Source: Pseudoduganella aquatica
GTDB lineage: Bacteria; Pseudomonadota; Gammaproteobacteria; Burkholderiales; Burkholderiaceae_D
NCBI RefSeq assembly: GCF_009857595.1
Contig: NZ_WWCU01000019.1
Span: 57,143-121,142 of the forward strand
DNA: 64,000 nt
Reading direction: 5' to 3'
Shown here in pieces: positions 21,123 through 30,240 of this stretch (position 1 is its first letter; each line of letters opens with the position of its first letter). A program made the position numbers and the translations under genes. Under the pieces are notes generated by a model, which worked only from the letters and a program-made list of their open reading frames with translations, was not told the DNA's origin and did no database searches.

Positions 21123-21650
21123 ATGTTCCACTTTTTCAAAGGCCATCATCGTTTCCACCCGCATATGCACGGCCACGGCCACCATCGCGGCGGCGGCGGG
21201 CGCGGTCCCAAGATGTTCGACTCGGGCGCCATGCGCTACGTGGTGCTGCAGCTGATTGCGGAAAAACCGCGCCACGGCTACGAGATCATCAAGGAGCTGG
21301 AGCAGCGCACCGGCGGCAGCTACACCCCCAGCCCGGGCGCGATCTACCCGCTGATGGCAATGCTGTACGATATGGGCCATGTGTCCATCAGCCATGACGG
21401 CGCCAAGAAGCTGCACACGGTCACGCCGGAAGGCCAGGCCTTCCTGGACGAGAACCGCCAGATGGTGGACGCCATGATGGCGCGCCTGAGCGAGCCGGCC
21501 GAGGCGGGCGGCGACCTGCGCTCGCTGATGCATGCGCTGAAGGAAGCGGTCATCACGCGCGCCCGCGACGGCGCGCCGAACGAAACCCGGCTGCAGCACA
21601 TCCGCGCCATCCTGCGCAACGCCGCCAACGAGATCAATCAGCTGGACTGA
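21123..21650 (+). CDS. PadR-family repressor with His-rich N-terminus (YqjI-like)
   Basis: 175 residues. The first 25 are strikingly rich in histidine (FHFFKGHHRFHPHMHGHGHH), then a Gly-rich linker, then the PadR winged helix (FDSGAMRYVVLQLIAEKPRHGYEIIKELEQ and the typical YTPSPGAIYPLMAML), and a C-terminal dimer helix. E. coli YqjI, a nickel-responsive PadR repressor, has the same plan, so metal sensing is inferred. The ATG at 21123 has GGAG 7 bases upstream; an ATG 12 bases earlier lacks one. Two GATATATCTT-type sites lie over its promoter. An MFS transporter gene follows 11 bases later and is probably in the same operon. Confidence 0.88.
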   Translation: MFHFFKGHHRFHPHMHGHGHHRGGGGRGPKMFDSGAMRYVVLQLIAEKPRHGYEIIKELEQRTGGSYTPSPGAIYPLMAMLYDMGHVSISHDGAKKLHTVTPEGQAFLDENRQMVDAMMARLSEPAEAGGDLRSLMHALKEAVITRARDGAPNETRLQHIRAILRNAANEINQLD

Positions 21651-21661
21651 AGGGAGCGCCT

Positions 21662-22909
21662 ATGGCAACTGTTACACCCGTCTCGCCGGCCCGCGAACGC
21701 CTGATTTTGTGGCTGCTGGCGCTGACGCAATTCACCGTCATCATGGACTTCATGGTGATGATGCCGCTCGCTCCGCAGCTGATGCAGGCCTTCGGCAAAA
21801 CGCCGGCGGCCGTGTCGGGCGCGGTCTCGGTCTATTCCTGGTGCGCCGGCCTGTCCGGCCTGCTGGCCATGACCTATATCGACCGCTTTGACCGCAAGCG
21901 CCTGCTGCTGGCGATGTTCTTCCTGTTCACCTTGTCCAACCTGGCTTGTGCGATGGCGCCCAATTTCCATGTGCTGGTGCTGTCGCGCGCCTTTGCCGGC
22001 GTGACAGGCGGCGTGCTCGGTTCGATCTGCATGGCCATCATCGGCGACCTGGTGCCGCCCGAGCGGCGCGGCGCGGCCACCGGCATTGTCATGACCTCGT
22101 TCAGCCTGGCCGCCATAGCCGGCGTGCCGGCGGGCGTGATGATGTCGGCGCATTTCGGCTGGCAGTCCGCCTTTTATCTGCTGGTGGGGCTCTCGCTGCT
22201 GATCTGGGGCGTGGCGCTGCGCGCGCTGCCGTCCATGACCTCGCACCTGAAGGCGCAGCCGGTGCCGGTGGCGCGCATCCTGCCTGAGCTGCTCGCCATG
22301 TTCCGCGTGCCGGCGCACCTGAAAGCCTTTGCACTGAGCGGCATGACCATGATGTCCGGCATGCTGGTGATTCCCTTTATTTCGCCGGTGCTGGTGGCCA
22401 ATTACGGCGTGCAGCCGGCGGAGATTACGTGGATTTATCTGGCTGGCGGGCTGGCCACGCTGTTCAGCGCGCGCAATATCGGCGCCTGGGCGGACAGGGC
22501 GGGCAAGCAGCGCGTGTTCCGCTACGTGGCCGGCTTTTCCATCGTGCCGCTGATGCTGATCACGCACCTGCCGCACGTGCCGCTGATCGGCCTGGTGCTG
22601 ATGTTCCCGTTCTTTATGACGGCGCTGTCGGGCCGCACCGTGCCGCTGCAAGCCCTGATGACCACGGTGCCCGAGCCGTCGCGGCGCGGCGCCTTCCTGA
22701 GCGCCAACTCGGCGGTGCAGCAGATGGGGACAGGGCTGGGCGCCTTCGTCGGCGGCCTGTGGCTCAGCACCGGCGCCGGCGGGCAGATAGAAGGCTACGG
22801 CTACAACGGCTGGCTGGCAGCCGCGCTGACGCTGGGCGCGATATTGTGGATAGGCCGCGTTCAAAGTGCGGCGGTTGCAGCGCCCGCCACAGTGCGCTCA
22901 GCCGCATAA
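21662..22909 (+). CDS. MFS transporter, predicted efflux type
   Basis: 415-residue inner-membrane protein with about 12 hydrophobic segments. The N-terminus FTVIMDFMVMMPLAPQLMQ and the loop DRFDRKRLLL match arabinose-efflux/AraJ-like and drug-efflux MFS proteins, and motif C-like glycines are present in helix 5. It lies 11 bases downstream of the His-rich PadR repressor and should be controlled by it. The exported compound could be a siderophore, metal chelate or drug, but the sequence does not decide. A REP-like palindrome lies 57 bases after the stop. Confidence 0.88.
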   Translation: MATVTPVSPARERLILWLLALTQFTVIMDFMVMMPLAPQLMQAFGKTPAAVSGAVSVYSWCAGLSGLLAMTYIDRFDRKRLLLAMFFLFTLSNLACAMAPNFHVLVLSRAFAGVTGGVLGSICMAIIGDLVPPERRGAATGIVMTSFSLAAIAGVPAGVMMSAHFGWQSAFYLLVGLSLLIWGVALRALPSMTSHLKAQPVPVARILPELLAMFRVPAHLKAFALSGMTMMSGMLVIPFISPVLVANYGVQPAEITWIYLAGGLATLFSARNIGAWADRAGKQRVFRYVAGFSIVPLMLITHLPHVPLIGLVLMFPFFMTALSGRTVPLQALMTTVPEPSRRGAFLSANSAVQQMGTGLGAFVGGLWLSTGAGGQIEGYGYNGWLAAALTLGAILWIGRVQSAAVAAPATVRSAA

Positions 22910-22966
22910 CAGTGCGTTTGCGGCGCGTTCCGGCATATTGCATCGCGTGGTGTCGCGTCATGTTGC

Positions 22967-23000
22967 GTAGGGCGGGTTAGGCGGCACGCCGTAACCCGCC
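22967..23000 (-). repeat. REP-like palindrome copy 4
   Basis: GTAGGGCGGGTTAGGCGGC...GCCGTAACCCGCC, same family as copies 1-3, in GTAG-first orientation. It separates the convergent MFS gene and the small membrane-anchored gene, ending 4 bases before the latter's stop codon. Confidence 0.85.
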
Positions 23001-23004
23001 AGCG

Positions 23005-23538
23005 TCACTCGCCCGGCCCGCTGCGCTGCAGCGGCTTCTTGTCCTTGCGCCACTGCTCCAGCGTGAGCGCCTCGCCGGACACGTCGTCATCCACCAGGAT
23101 TTCGCCGTCCGACTGCGCCACCAGGAAGCTCTCCCAGCGCTGGGCCGCGTCGCTGCTGTTCTCGACAAAGCTCAGCTGGTAATACTGTTTTCCCTTCACG
23201 GCGCGCAGCTGCGCGTCGTACTCCATCAGCGCGCCATGCGCCTTCCCGTTCGACGACTTCTCGATCCGGTCCGCCCAGGCCTTCAGTTCAGGCAGCGCCA
23301 TCAGCGCCGCCACCGCCTGCTCGCGGCTCAGCGCGCCCTTTGCGGCGGGAGCCTGCGCCCCGGCCATGCCGCCTTGCAGCGCCACCGCGCCCGCGCTTGC
23401 CACCGTGGCCACCTGTGCGCGTGGCTGGGCCTCATGGCGCACGGTGTACACGTAATAGGAGCCCAGGGCAGCCGCAAGCAGCCCGGCCAGCGCCCCGGCA
23501 ATCGCAGCGGTTTTCGAGTTTGGGGAGCGCGGAGCCAT
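23005..23538 (-). CDS. membrane-anchored protein of unknown function
   Basis: 177 residues. A short basic N-terminus (MAPRSPNSK) precedes one hydrophobic segment (AAIAGALAGLLAAALGSYYVYTV, about residues 11-33), so the protein is probably anchored in the inner membrane with its C-terminal region in the periplasm. An Ala/Gly/Gln-rich stretch (about 40-70) leads to a charged domain with REQAVAALMALPELKAWADRIEK and LSFVENSSDAAQRWESFLV. It resembles no family I can name. The downstream end abuts a REP-like palindrome shared with the convergent MFS gene. Confidence 0.72.
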   Translation of the reverse strand: MAPRSPNSKTAAIAGALAGLLAAALGSYYVYTVRHEAQPRAQVATVASAGAVALQGGMAGAQAPAAKGALSREQAVAALMALPELKAWADRIEKSSNGKAHGALMEYDAQLRAVKGKQYYQLSFVENSSDAAQRWESFLVAQSDGEILVDDDVSGEALTLEQWRKDKKPLQRSGPGE

Positions 23539-23709
23539 CGGATGCCAGCCTTGTCATAGAGAGAGGAAAGTTGCGGCCATACTAAACCAAAGGGTCACCA
23601 GCGGCAACCAGACCCTTTGCTCCGCCGCAAAAGCTTAACTCGTTACATACTCAGTCAGGGACAGGTGAAAGGAGGGTATGATTTCTTCAGAAAGCAGGAG
23701 GGATGGACA

Positions 23710-24108
23710 ATGCAATCATGCGAAATCAAGGTGGTACGGCGTGGTGATTTGGCTGCAATCAGTCATTTGACGGTCATGCCGACGGTTTGCCTGGTGGCGT
23801 TTCAAAACCCTGCGGCCTCGTCCGAGATCGACTTGTTGGCCAAGGCCAGTCTCGCAGTCGGAACCGAATCGTTCGCCCTGTACGGCCCCCACGCAGACGC
23901 GCTGGAAGATGACATCGACTTTGTTCTGGAGCAGGGCGAACCCTCCTGGTTGAACATTTCGACGACGTCACATCAGGGAGAATCGCCGCAGGATGTGGCG
24001 CAGTTCGTTTTGCATGCGGCACATCCTGGAGACGAGCCATTCCGCTGCTTGCTTGTATTGGATGATCAGCTTGCCGCAGCGGAAGCGCTCATGTACGAAC
24101 TGGTGTAA
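23710..24108 (+). CDS. hypothetical protein
   Basis: 132 residues, no signal peptide or membrane segment. A textbook AGGAGG (23697-23702) sits 7 bases before the ATG at 23710; the longer open frame to 23617 lacks such a site. Composition is acidic (DALEDDIDFVLEQGEPSW). The DNA is less GC-rich than neighbouring core genes. No domain is recognised. It ends before a strong terminator shared with groEL. Confidence 0.72.
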   Translation: MQSCEIKVVRRGDLAAISHLTVMPTVCLVAFQNPAASSEIDLLAKASLAVGTESFALYGPHADALEDDIDFVLEQGEPSWLNISTTSHQGESPQDVAQFVLHAAHPGDEPFRCLLVLDDQLAAAEALMYELV

Positions 24109-24116
24109 GGGATTGC

Positions 24117-24155
24117 AAAAAAGCCCGCAAGGCGCGAACCTTGCGGGCTTTTTTT
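24117..24155. terminator. bidirectional intrinsic terminator between unknown gene and groEL
   Basis: Stem AAGCCCGCAAGG (24121-24132) / CCTTGCGGGCTT (24139-24150) with a 6-base loop, followed by a T-run on the + strand and preceded by an A-run that serves as the T-run for groESL transcripts. Confidence 0.92.
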
Positions 24156-24192
24156 TAGCGATGAACCGGTGCGGTTCGGCGCGGAACGGCTA

Positions 24193-25857
<1,665 letters not shown>

Positions 25858-26148
25858 TTACTTGTTAACAACGGCCATGATGTCTTCTTCGCGCATCACC
25901 AGCAGCTCGTCGCCGTCGACTTTGACAGCTTGGCCGGAGTATTTGCCGAACAGAACGCGGTCGCCCACTTTCACTTCCAGCGGACGCACTTTGCCGTCGT
26001 CCAGCACTTTGCCATTGCCCACAGCCAGGACTTCGCCCTGGTCTGGTTTTTCGGCGGCTGCGTCAGGAATGATCAGGCCGGATGCGGTTTTGGTTTCCTG
26101 GTCGAGACGTTTGACGATGACGCGATCGTGCAAAGGGCGAAGGTTCAT
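25858..26148 (-). CDS. groS: co-chaperonin GroES (Hsp10)
   Basis: 96-residue cap of the GroEL chamber. It begins [20 protein letters not shown] and has the mobile-loop region [16 protein letters not shown] and the late [18 protein letters not shown]. The ATG at 26148 is preceded by AGGAG; an upstream in-frame codon (26166) would add six atypical residues and was rejected. First gene of groESL, with a CIRCE element and heat-shock-like promoter 80-135 bases upstream. Confidence 0.99.
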   Translation of the reverse strand: MNLRPLHDRVIVKRLDQETKTASGLIIPDAAAEKPDQGEVLAVGNGKVLDDGKVRPLEVKVGDRVLFGKYSGQAVKVDGDELLVMREEDIMAVVNK

Positions 26149-26227
26149 ACAAAACTCCTTTATCAATGGTTGTCGTGCTGAGAGGCTGCGGCCAGAGTGT
26201 TTCTGCAGCGCAACCTCGGTATCCTTG

Positions 26228-26254
26228 TTAGCACTCTCGGCTAACGAGTGCCAA
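26228..26254. promoter_or_regulatory. CIRCE element (HrcA operator) of groESL
   Basis: TTAGCACTC, 9-base spacer, GAGTGCCAA: the consensus inverted repeat TTAGCACTC-N9-GAGTGCTAA with one mismatch. It abuts the -10 box, so HrcA binding would block initiation. hrcA itself is not in the window. Confidence 0.95.
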
Positions 26255-26282
26255 TTATAGGGACGCTTATGCCCTATTTCAA
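26254..26282 (-). promoter_or_regulatory. groESL promoter with sigma-70 and sigma-32 features
   Basis: On the minus strand TTGAAA (26277-26282) and TATAAT (26254-26259) are 17 bases apart. The extended boxes read CTTGAAA and CCCTATAAT, close to both housekeeping and heat-shock consensus sequences. The rest of the groES-lipoprotein gap (26283-26533) shows no gene; I see nothing definite in it. Confidence 0.8.
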
Positions 26283-26545
26283 GGCGGGCATGAACTTATT
26301 TGATTAATCGCCGGCCACAGCGCCACTGTTTGCGCCAGATCAAGGTCGATCAGATGGTGCAAAAGGCAAGCTTTCAAATAAATCAATGCGGCTTATACTA
26401 AGGACGGTGACTCAACCATTCGACGCGACCGTCGACGCTTGAGGCCTATCTGACCGGAACGCTGCGGCGCCGCGAGCGCTTGGTTTGCCAGTGGTAAGGC
26501 GCGGAGCTTTGCGGCGGGATGGCTCGTCTTCATAAGGAGAAAAAG

Positions 26546-26869
26546 ATGAAAGCGGTGATCTGCTTGGCGGTGCTGATGGTCTTCCTGGCTGGATGTGGCG
26601 TGAAGGGCGGCGGTGAGTATGTCGGTAGGTGGGTGAACGTGCAGTACGACGATTATCGCCTCAACATCGAGCGCAACGGCGAAGGATTTATGGTGCGCGA
26701 CTCTCACCCAAGTCCTGCCACTGGCAAGCCGGAAACGAAGAACATTCCCGCGACTTACAAAGAGGGGCAGCTTTTAATCGCGACCGATTTCGGCAACGTG
26801 GCGCTGGCCATTGATAAGGCATCCGGCCATCTCACGAACGGCAAGACGGAATACAGGAAAGTGCCGTGA
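26546..26869 (+). CDS. small lipoprotein of unknown function
   Basis: 107 residues. A type II signal peptide MKAVICLAVLMVFLAGC has a clear LAGC lipobox, so the mature protein starts at Cys17 and is lipid-anchored. The remaining part is small and mixed (GEYVGRWVNVQYDDYRLNIERNGEGFMVRD), resembling single-sheet domains in which a residue chain reports on a 'wild-card' polymer, but no named family is recognised. AAGGAGA lies 5 bases upstream of the ATG. The gene and its upstream region are less GC-rich than the surroundings, suggesting later acquisition. Confidence 0.8.
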   Translation: MKAVICLAVLMVFLAGCGVKGGGEYVGRWVNVQYDDYRLNIERNGEGFMVRDSHPSPATGKPETKNIPATYKEGQLLIATDFGNVALAIDKASGHLTNGKTEYRKVP

Positions 26870-27103
26870 CCAAGCCGATCATCTGGCACGGTGCCCTGCG
26901 GTAGCGCATAGCCTTCCCGCTGCAGGCGCAGTTCGTCCTGGACGGCGGCGCGCGGTTCGGCCGCCGTCCATGCCGCCAGGCACATCAATATGCGGCGCGC
27001 CACGCCTGGCATCTTTCCCATCGCCCGAGGACTCCTCCTAAATATGTGCATCATGCGCGTGTAGCTGTTGACGCGCCTTCCTTTGCCATCCTATAGTTGC
27101 GGG

Positions 27104-27340
27104 ATGATTTCAGAATTCCAAGAACTTTCCGACAAAATCGACCAGCTCGCCGAGATGAGCCTGGCCCTGCGGCGTGAAAACGCACAGCTGCGCCAGGCCA
27201 ATGCGGCCCTGGTGGCCGACAATATGGCCTGCCAGCGGCGCCTGGCCGAGGCGCACGCGCGCGTGTCGGCGCTGCTGGGAAAGATACCCGCCATTGAAGG
27301 CGCAGCGGCCGCCGCGCCGGCGCAAGAGGACGTGCAATGA
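27104..27340 (+). CDS. ZapB-like coiled-coil protein (TIGR02449 type)
   Basis: 78 residues, almost wholly helical coiled coil: ISEFQELSDKIDQLAEMSLALRRENAQLRQANAAL with heptad-spaced Leu/Ile. It overlaps the zapA start by 4 bases (ATGA at 27337-27340), so the two are translationally coupled. The association of a small coiled-coil gene directly before zapA is common in beta- and gammaproteobacteria and suggests a role at the division ring; this is inference from position and shape. An open extension to 27068 lacks a ribosome site. Confidence 0.8.
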   Translation: MISEFQELSDKIDQLAEMSLALRRENAQLRQANAALVADNMACQRRLAEAHARVSALLGKIPAIEGAAAAAPAQEDVQ

Positions 27341-27648
27341 TACATCTGGACGTGAGCATCATGGGCCAGCCCTATCGCCTGGCGTGCAAGGAAGACGAAG
27401 AGCGCGCGCTGCGCGAAGCGGCCAGCTTCCTCGACAAGAAGATGACGGCCATCCGCGATGCCAACCGCGTCAAGGGCAACGACCGCATCGCCGTGATGGC
27501 GGCGCTGGGCATGGCGGCCGAATTCCTGTCGGCGCGTTCGCCGCAAGGACCGTTGTCGGATATGTCGGTGCTGGACATGCAGGACAAAATGGCGGCCATG
27601 AACAAGGTGCTCGACAGCGCACTGACGCCGCAAGAAATTCTGTTTTAA
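27337..27648 (+). CDS. zapA: cell division protein ZapA
   Basis: 103-residue cytoplasmic protein that bundles FtsZ filaments at midcell. The N-terminal globular part MIHLDVSIMGQPYRLACKEDEERALREAASFLDKKM matches ZapA, followed by the RIAVMAALGMAAEFL helix and a C-terminal coiled coil. Downstream lies a probable 6S RNA and an EVE-domain gene, the usual order in Betaproteobacteria, which reinforces the call. Confidence 0.95.
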   Translation: MIHLDVSIMGQPYRLACKEDEERALREAASFLDKKMTAIRDANRVKGNDRIAVMAALGMAAEFLSARSPQGPLSDMSVLDMQDKMAAMNKVLDSALTPQEILF

Positions 27649-27694
27649 GTCTCGAAAGCCCTTTCCCTGGCGGCGATACAGGAGTAAACTCCGT

Positions 27695-27882
27695 GTCACC
27701 CTGCGGTGTTCGCGGATGCCATATATTCCTTGAACCATTTGTTTGCAACGGTCGCGGAAATTTGTTTGATGGGAGTGAGCGTCGCTAGCCCGATGAACCC
27801 GAAATTGAACTAACTGTGACCACCTGAGCCACCAGGTTCGGGATGCCGGCATAGCGGCACAGGCGGGGCTTCATTCCCAAAA
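27695..27882 (+). ncRNA. ssrS: probable 6S RNA
   Basis: No protein gene fits this segment. It lies directly after zapA, where 6S RNA is found across proteobacteria. The 5' part CCCTGCGGTGTTCGCG resembles the conserved CTGAGATGTTCGC start of E. coli 6S, and an internal CTTGAACC also matches. The 3' part (CACAGGCGGGGCTT, about 27859-27872) can pair back to the 5' end to close the long hairpin, with a large central bubble. 6S RNA binds sigma-70 RNA polymerase as a promoter mimic. The ends given are approximate. Confidence 0.72.
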
Positions 27883-27883
27883 G

Positions 27884-27920
27884 AGCGGTTGTTAGCACCT
27901 TGGTGCGCAGCCGCTTTTTT
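27884..27920 (+). terminator. intrinsic terminator after the 6S RNA
   Basis: AGCGG (27884-27888) and GCACC pair with GGTGC and CCGCT (27911-27915), followed by a T-run to 27920. It lies 27 bases before the EVE-domain gene and would end the 6S precursor transcript. Confidence 0.75.
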
Positions 27921-27946
27921 ACGCCTATACCTTTTGAAGGAGCGCC

Positions 27947-28405
<459 letters not shown>

Positions 28406-29224
28406 CTAAGCCGCCGCAGGGGCGGTGGGGACGATGTTGCGCTTGTAGGACCACAGCAGCAGCAGGATGGCGCCCACGATCATCGGCAGCGACAGCAGCT
28501 GGCCGGACGAGATGGTGAAGCCGAGGAAGTCCACTTCGTAGTCCGGCGTGCGGAAGTATTCGGTGAAGAAGCGCGCGCAGCCGTACAGCAGCGTGTACAT
28601 GGCGCCCACCGCCAGGCGCGGCCGCGCATGGCGCGCAAACATCCACAGGATGGCGAACACCAGCAGCCCGTCCACCAGCGCCTGGTAGATCGGCGACGGA
28701 TGGCGCGGCAGCGCGTCCACGTTGGGCCAGATCATGGCCCACGGCAGCGACGGGTCCGCAATGCGGCCCGGCAGTTCGGCGTTGATGAAGTTGCCGATGC
28801 GCCCGGCCGCGTAGCCCAGCGGCACCAGCGGCGCGATAAAGTCGTACACGTCCAGCACATTGCGCCCGGCCTTGCGCGCCCACAGCCACATGGCCAGCAT
28901 CACGCCCAGGAAGCCGCCGTGGAAGGACATGCCGCCGCGCCACACGGCGAAAATCTCGAGCGGATTGTGCAGGAAAAACTCGGGACGGTAGAACAGCACC
29001 TCGCCCATGCGCCCGCCTATCACCACGCCCAGCATGCCGTAGAACAGCATGTCGTCCAGGTCCTGGTTCTTCCAGCCCAGCCGGGCAATATGCGGCTGCC
29101 TGATGCGCACCCGGCCCAGCGCCACGAACATGGCGAAGGCCAGCACATACATCAGCCCGTACCAATGGACTTTGACCGGACCTAGCGAGAAGGCGATGGG
29201 GTCGGGCAGCGGGTGTATCAGCAT
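28406..29224 (-). CDS. lgt: prolipoprotein diacylglyceryl transferase
   Basis: Transfers diacylglycerol from phosphatidylglycerol to the lipobox cysteine of prelipoproteins at the inner membrane. 272 residues with about seven membrane segments. Signatures: SFHGGFLGVM, the Lgt signature GRIGNFINAELPGR and the Arg/His pairs around GGRMGEVLFYRPE. The true start MLIHPLPDPIAF is at 29224; the frame stays open far upstream, but that stretch is the shadow of the LysR gene. The ATG overlaps the last codons of the upstream lysR gene by 7 bases, implying coupled translation. Confidence 0.96.
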   Translation of the reverse strand: MLIHPLPDPIAFSLGPVKVHWYGLMYVLAFAMFVALGRVRIRQPHIARLGWKNQDLDDMLFYGMLGVVIGGRMGEVLFYRPEFFLHNPLEIFAVWRGGMSFHGGFLGVMLAMWLWARKAGRNVLDVYDFIAPLVPLGYAAGRIGNFINAELPGRIADPSLPWAMIWPNVDALPRHPSPIYQALVDGLLVFAILWMFARHARPRLAVGAMYTLLYGCARFFTEYFRTPDYEVDFLGFTISSGQLLSLPMIVGAILLLLWSYKRNIVPTAPAAA

Positions 29225-30120
29225 TGCGTGTTCTTTCTTAACAGTTCGAGGAAGCCCTGCAGCACCGGCGAGGGATTGTCGCGGCGCCAGGCCAGGCCCG
29301 TCTCCACCAGCGGTGTGGGGTCGAGCAGCGCGCGGTATTCTACCCCGGGGCGCTTCAGATTCGACACCGATTGTGGCACAAGTGCGAGGCCCATGCCAGC
29401 CGACACCAGGCTGACGATGGTCTGCATCTGGATCGCTTCCTGGCCGATCACTGGCGTGATGCCGGCCGCGCGGAACACGCCCAGCACCGCGTCGTACAGC
29501 GCCGGCGAAATCGCGCGCGGGAAGATAATCAGCGGCAGCGCGGGCAGGGCGCCCAAGGCCACCTTGCGCTTGCCGTGCAGCGCGGGCAGGCCGGCCGGTG
29601 CGGCCAGCACCAGCGGCTCCTTCAGTACAGGCAAATAGTCCAGCTCCGCGCGCGCGCGTTCGGGCAGCGGCGGGATCAGCAGGCCGGCGTCGATGCGCGC
29701 GTGCAGCAGGTCTTCCAGCTGCAGGTCCGAGGTGGCTTCCTGCAGCGCGATCTGCACCTGCGGATAGGCCGCGCGGTAGGCACGCAGGAAGGGCGGCAGC
29801 ACGCTGTAGTCGGCCGACGAGACGAAGGCCAGCGCCAGGCGCCCCACCTCGCCGCCGGCGGCGCGCTGCACCAGTTGCGGCAGCTCCTGCGCCTGCGCCA
29901 GCATGCGGCGCGCCTCCGGCAGCAGGGCCGCTCCGGCCGCCGTCAGCGCCACGCCGCGCCGGCTGCGCTCGAACAGCGGCGCGCCCAGCAGCTCCTCCAG
30001 CGCCTGGATGGCCTGCGACAGCGGCGGCTGCGTCATGTGCAGGCGCTGCGCCGCGCGGCCGAAATGCAGCTCCTCGGCCACGGCGGCAAAGTAGCGCAGC
30101 TGGCGCAATTCGACATTCAT
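29218..30120 (-). CDS. LysR-family transcriptional regulator, divergent from ilvD
   Basis: 300 residues. The N-terminal winged helix-turn-helix reads LRQLRYFAAVAEELHFGRAAQRLHMTQPPLSQAIQALEE, followed by the usual linker and a two-lobe effector domain. It is transcribed away from ilvD, and the gap contains the inverted repeat 30145-30169 of LysR type. By that logic it probably controls ilvD or itself in response to a branched-chain amino acid intermediate; that is inference from position. Its 3' end overlaps the start of lgt by 7 bases. Confidence 0.92.
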   Translation of the reverse strand: MNVELRQLRYFAAVAEELHFGRAAQRLHMTQPPLSQAIQALEELLGAPLFERSRRGVALTAAGAALLPEARRMLAQAQELPQLVQRAAGGEVGRLALAFVSSADYSVLPPFLRAYRAAYPQVQIALQEATSDLQLEDLLHARIDAGLLIPPLPERARAELDYLPVLKEPLVLAAPAGLPALHGKRKVALGALPALPLIIFPRAISPALYDAVLGVFRAAGITPVIGQEAIQMQTIVSLVSAGMGLALVPQSVSNLKRPGVEYRALLDPTPLVETGLAWRRDNPSPVLQGFLELLRKNTQC

Positions 30121-30144
30121 ATGGAATCCTATGGTATTTCGTTG

Positions 30145-30169
30145 CTGTGATATGCAAAGCGTATCACAG
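30145..30169. promoter_or_regulatory. LysR-type operator between lysR and ilvD
   Basis: CTGTGATA (30145-30152), 9 bases, TATCACAG (30162-30169): a perfect 8-base inverted repeat containing the T-N11-A pattern of LysR sites. It lies 25 bases downstream of the lysR start on that side and 18 bases upstream of the ilvD -35 box. Confidence 0.75.
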
Positions 30170-30186
30170 GGCGCGAAATCTAATAT

Positions 30187-30192
30187 TTGACA
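30187..30192 (+). promoter_or_regulatory. -35 box of a probable ilvD promoter
   Basis: A consensus TTGACA with no good -10 box at 16-18 bases. A weak -10 next to an upstream activator site is what a LysR-activated promoter would look like. Transcription start is not assignable. Confidence 0.45.
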
Positions 30193-30240
30193 GGGCAGCG
30201 CGGGGAAGGCACTCTGCTAGCACATCATAGGAGTAAAGCC

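Noticed and set aside
26755..27054. Minus-strand open frame of 99 codons starting MMHIFRRSPRAMG
   Set aside because: It overlaps the lipoprotein gene antisense for 115 bases, has no ribosome site and no recognisable domain. A decayed gene is possible but unsupported.
28406..30157. A 583-codon fusion of lgt with upstream sequence
   Set aside because: The upstream half is the shifted-frame shadow of the LysR gene; Lgt family length and MLIHPLPDP fix the start at 29224.
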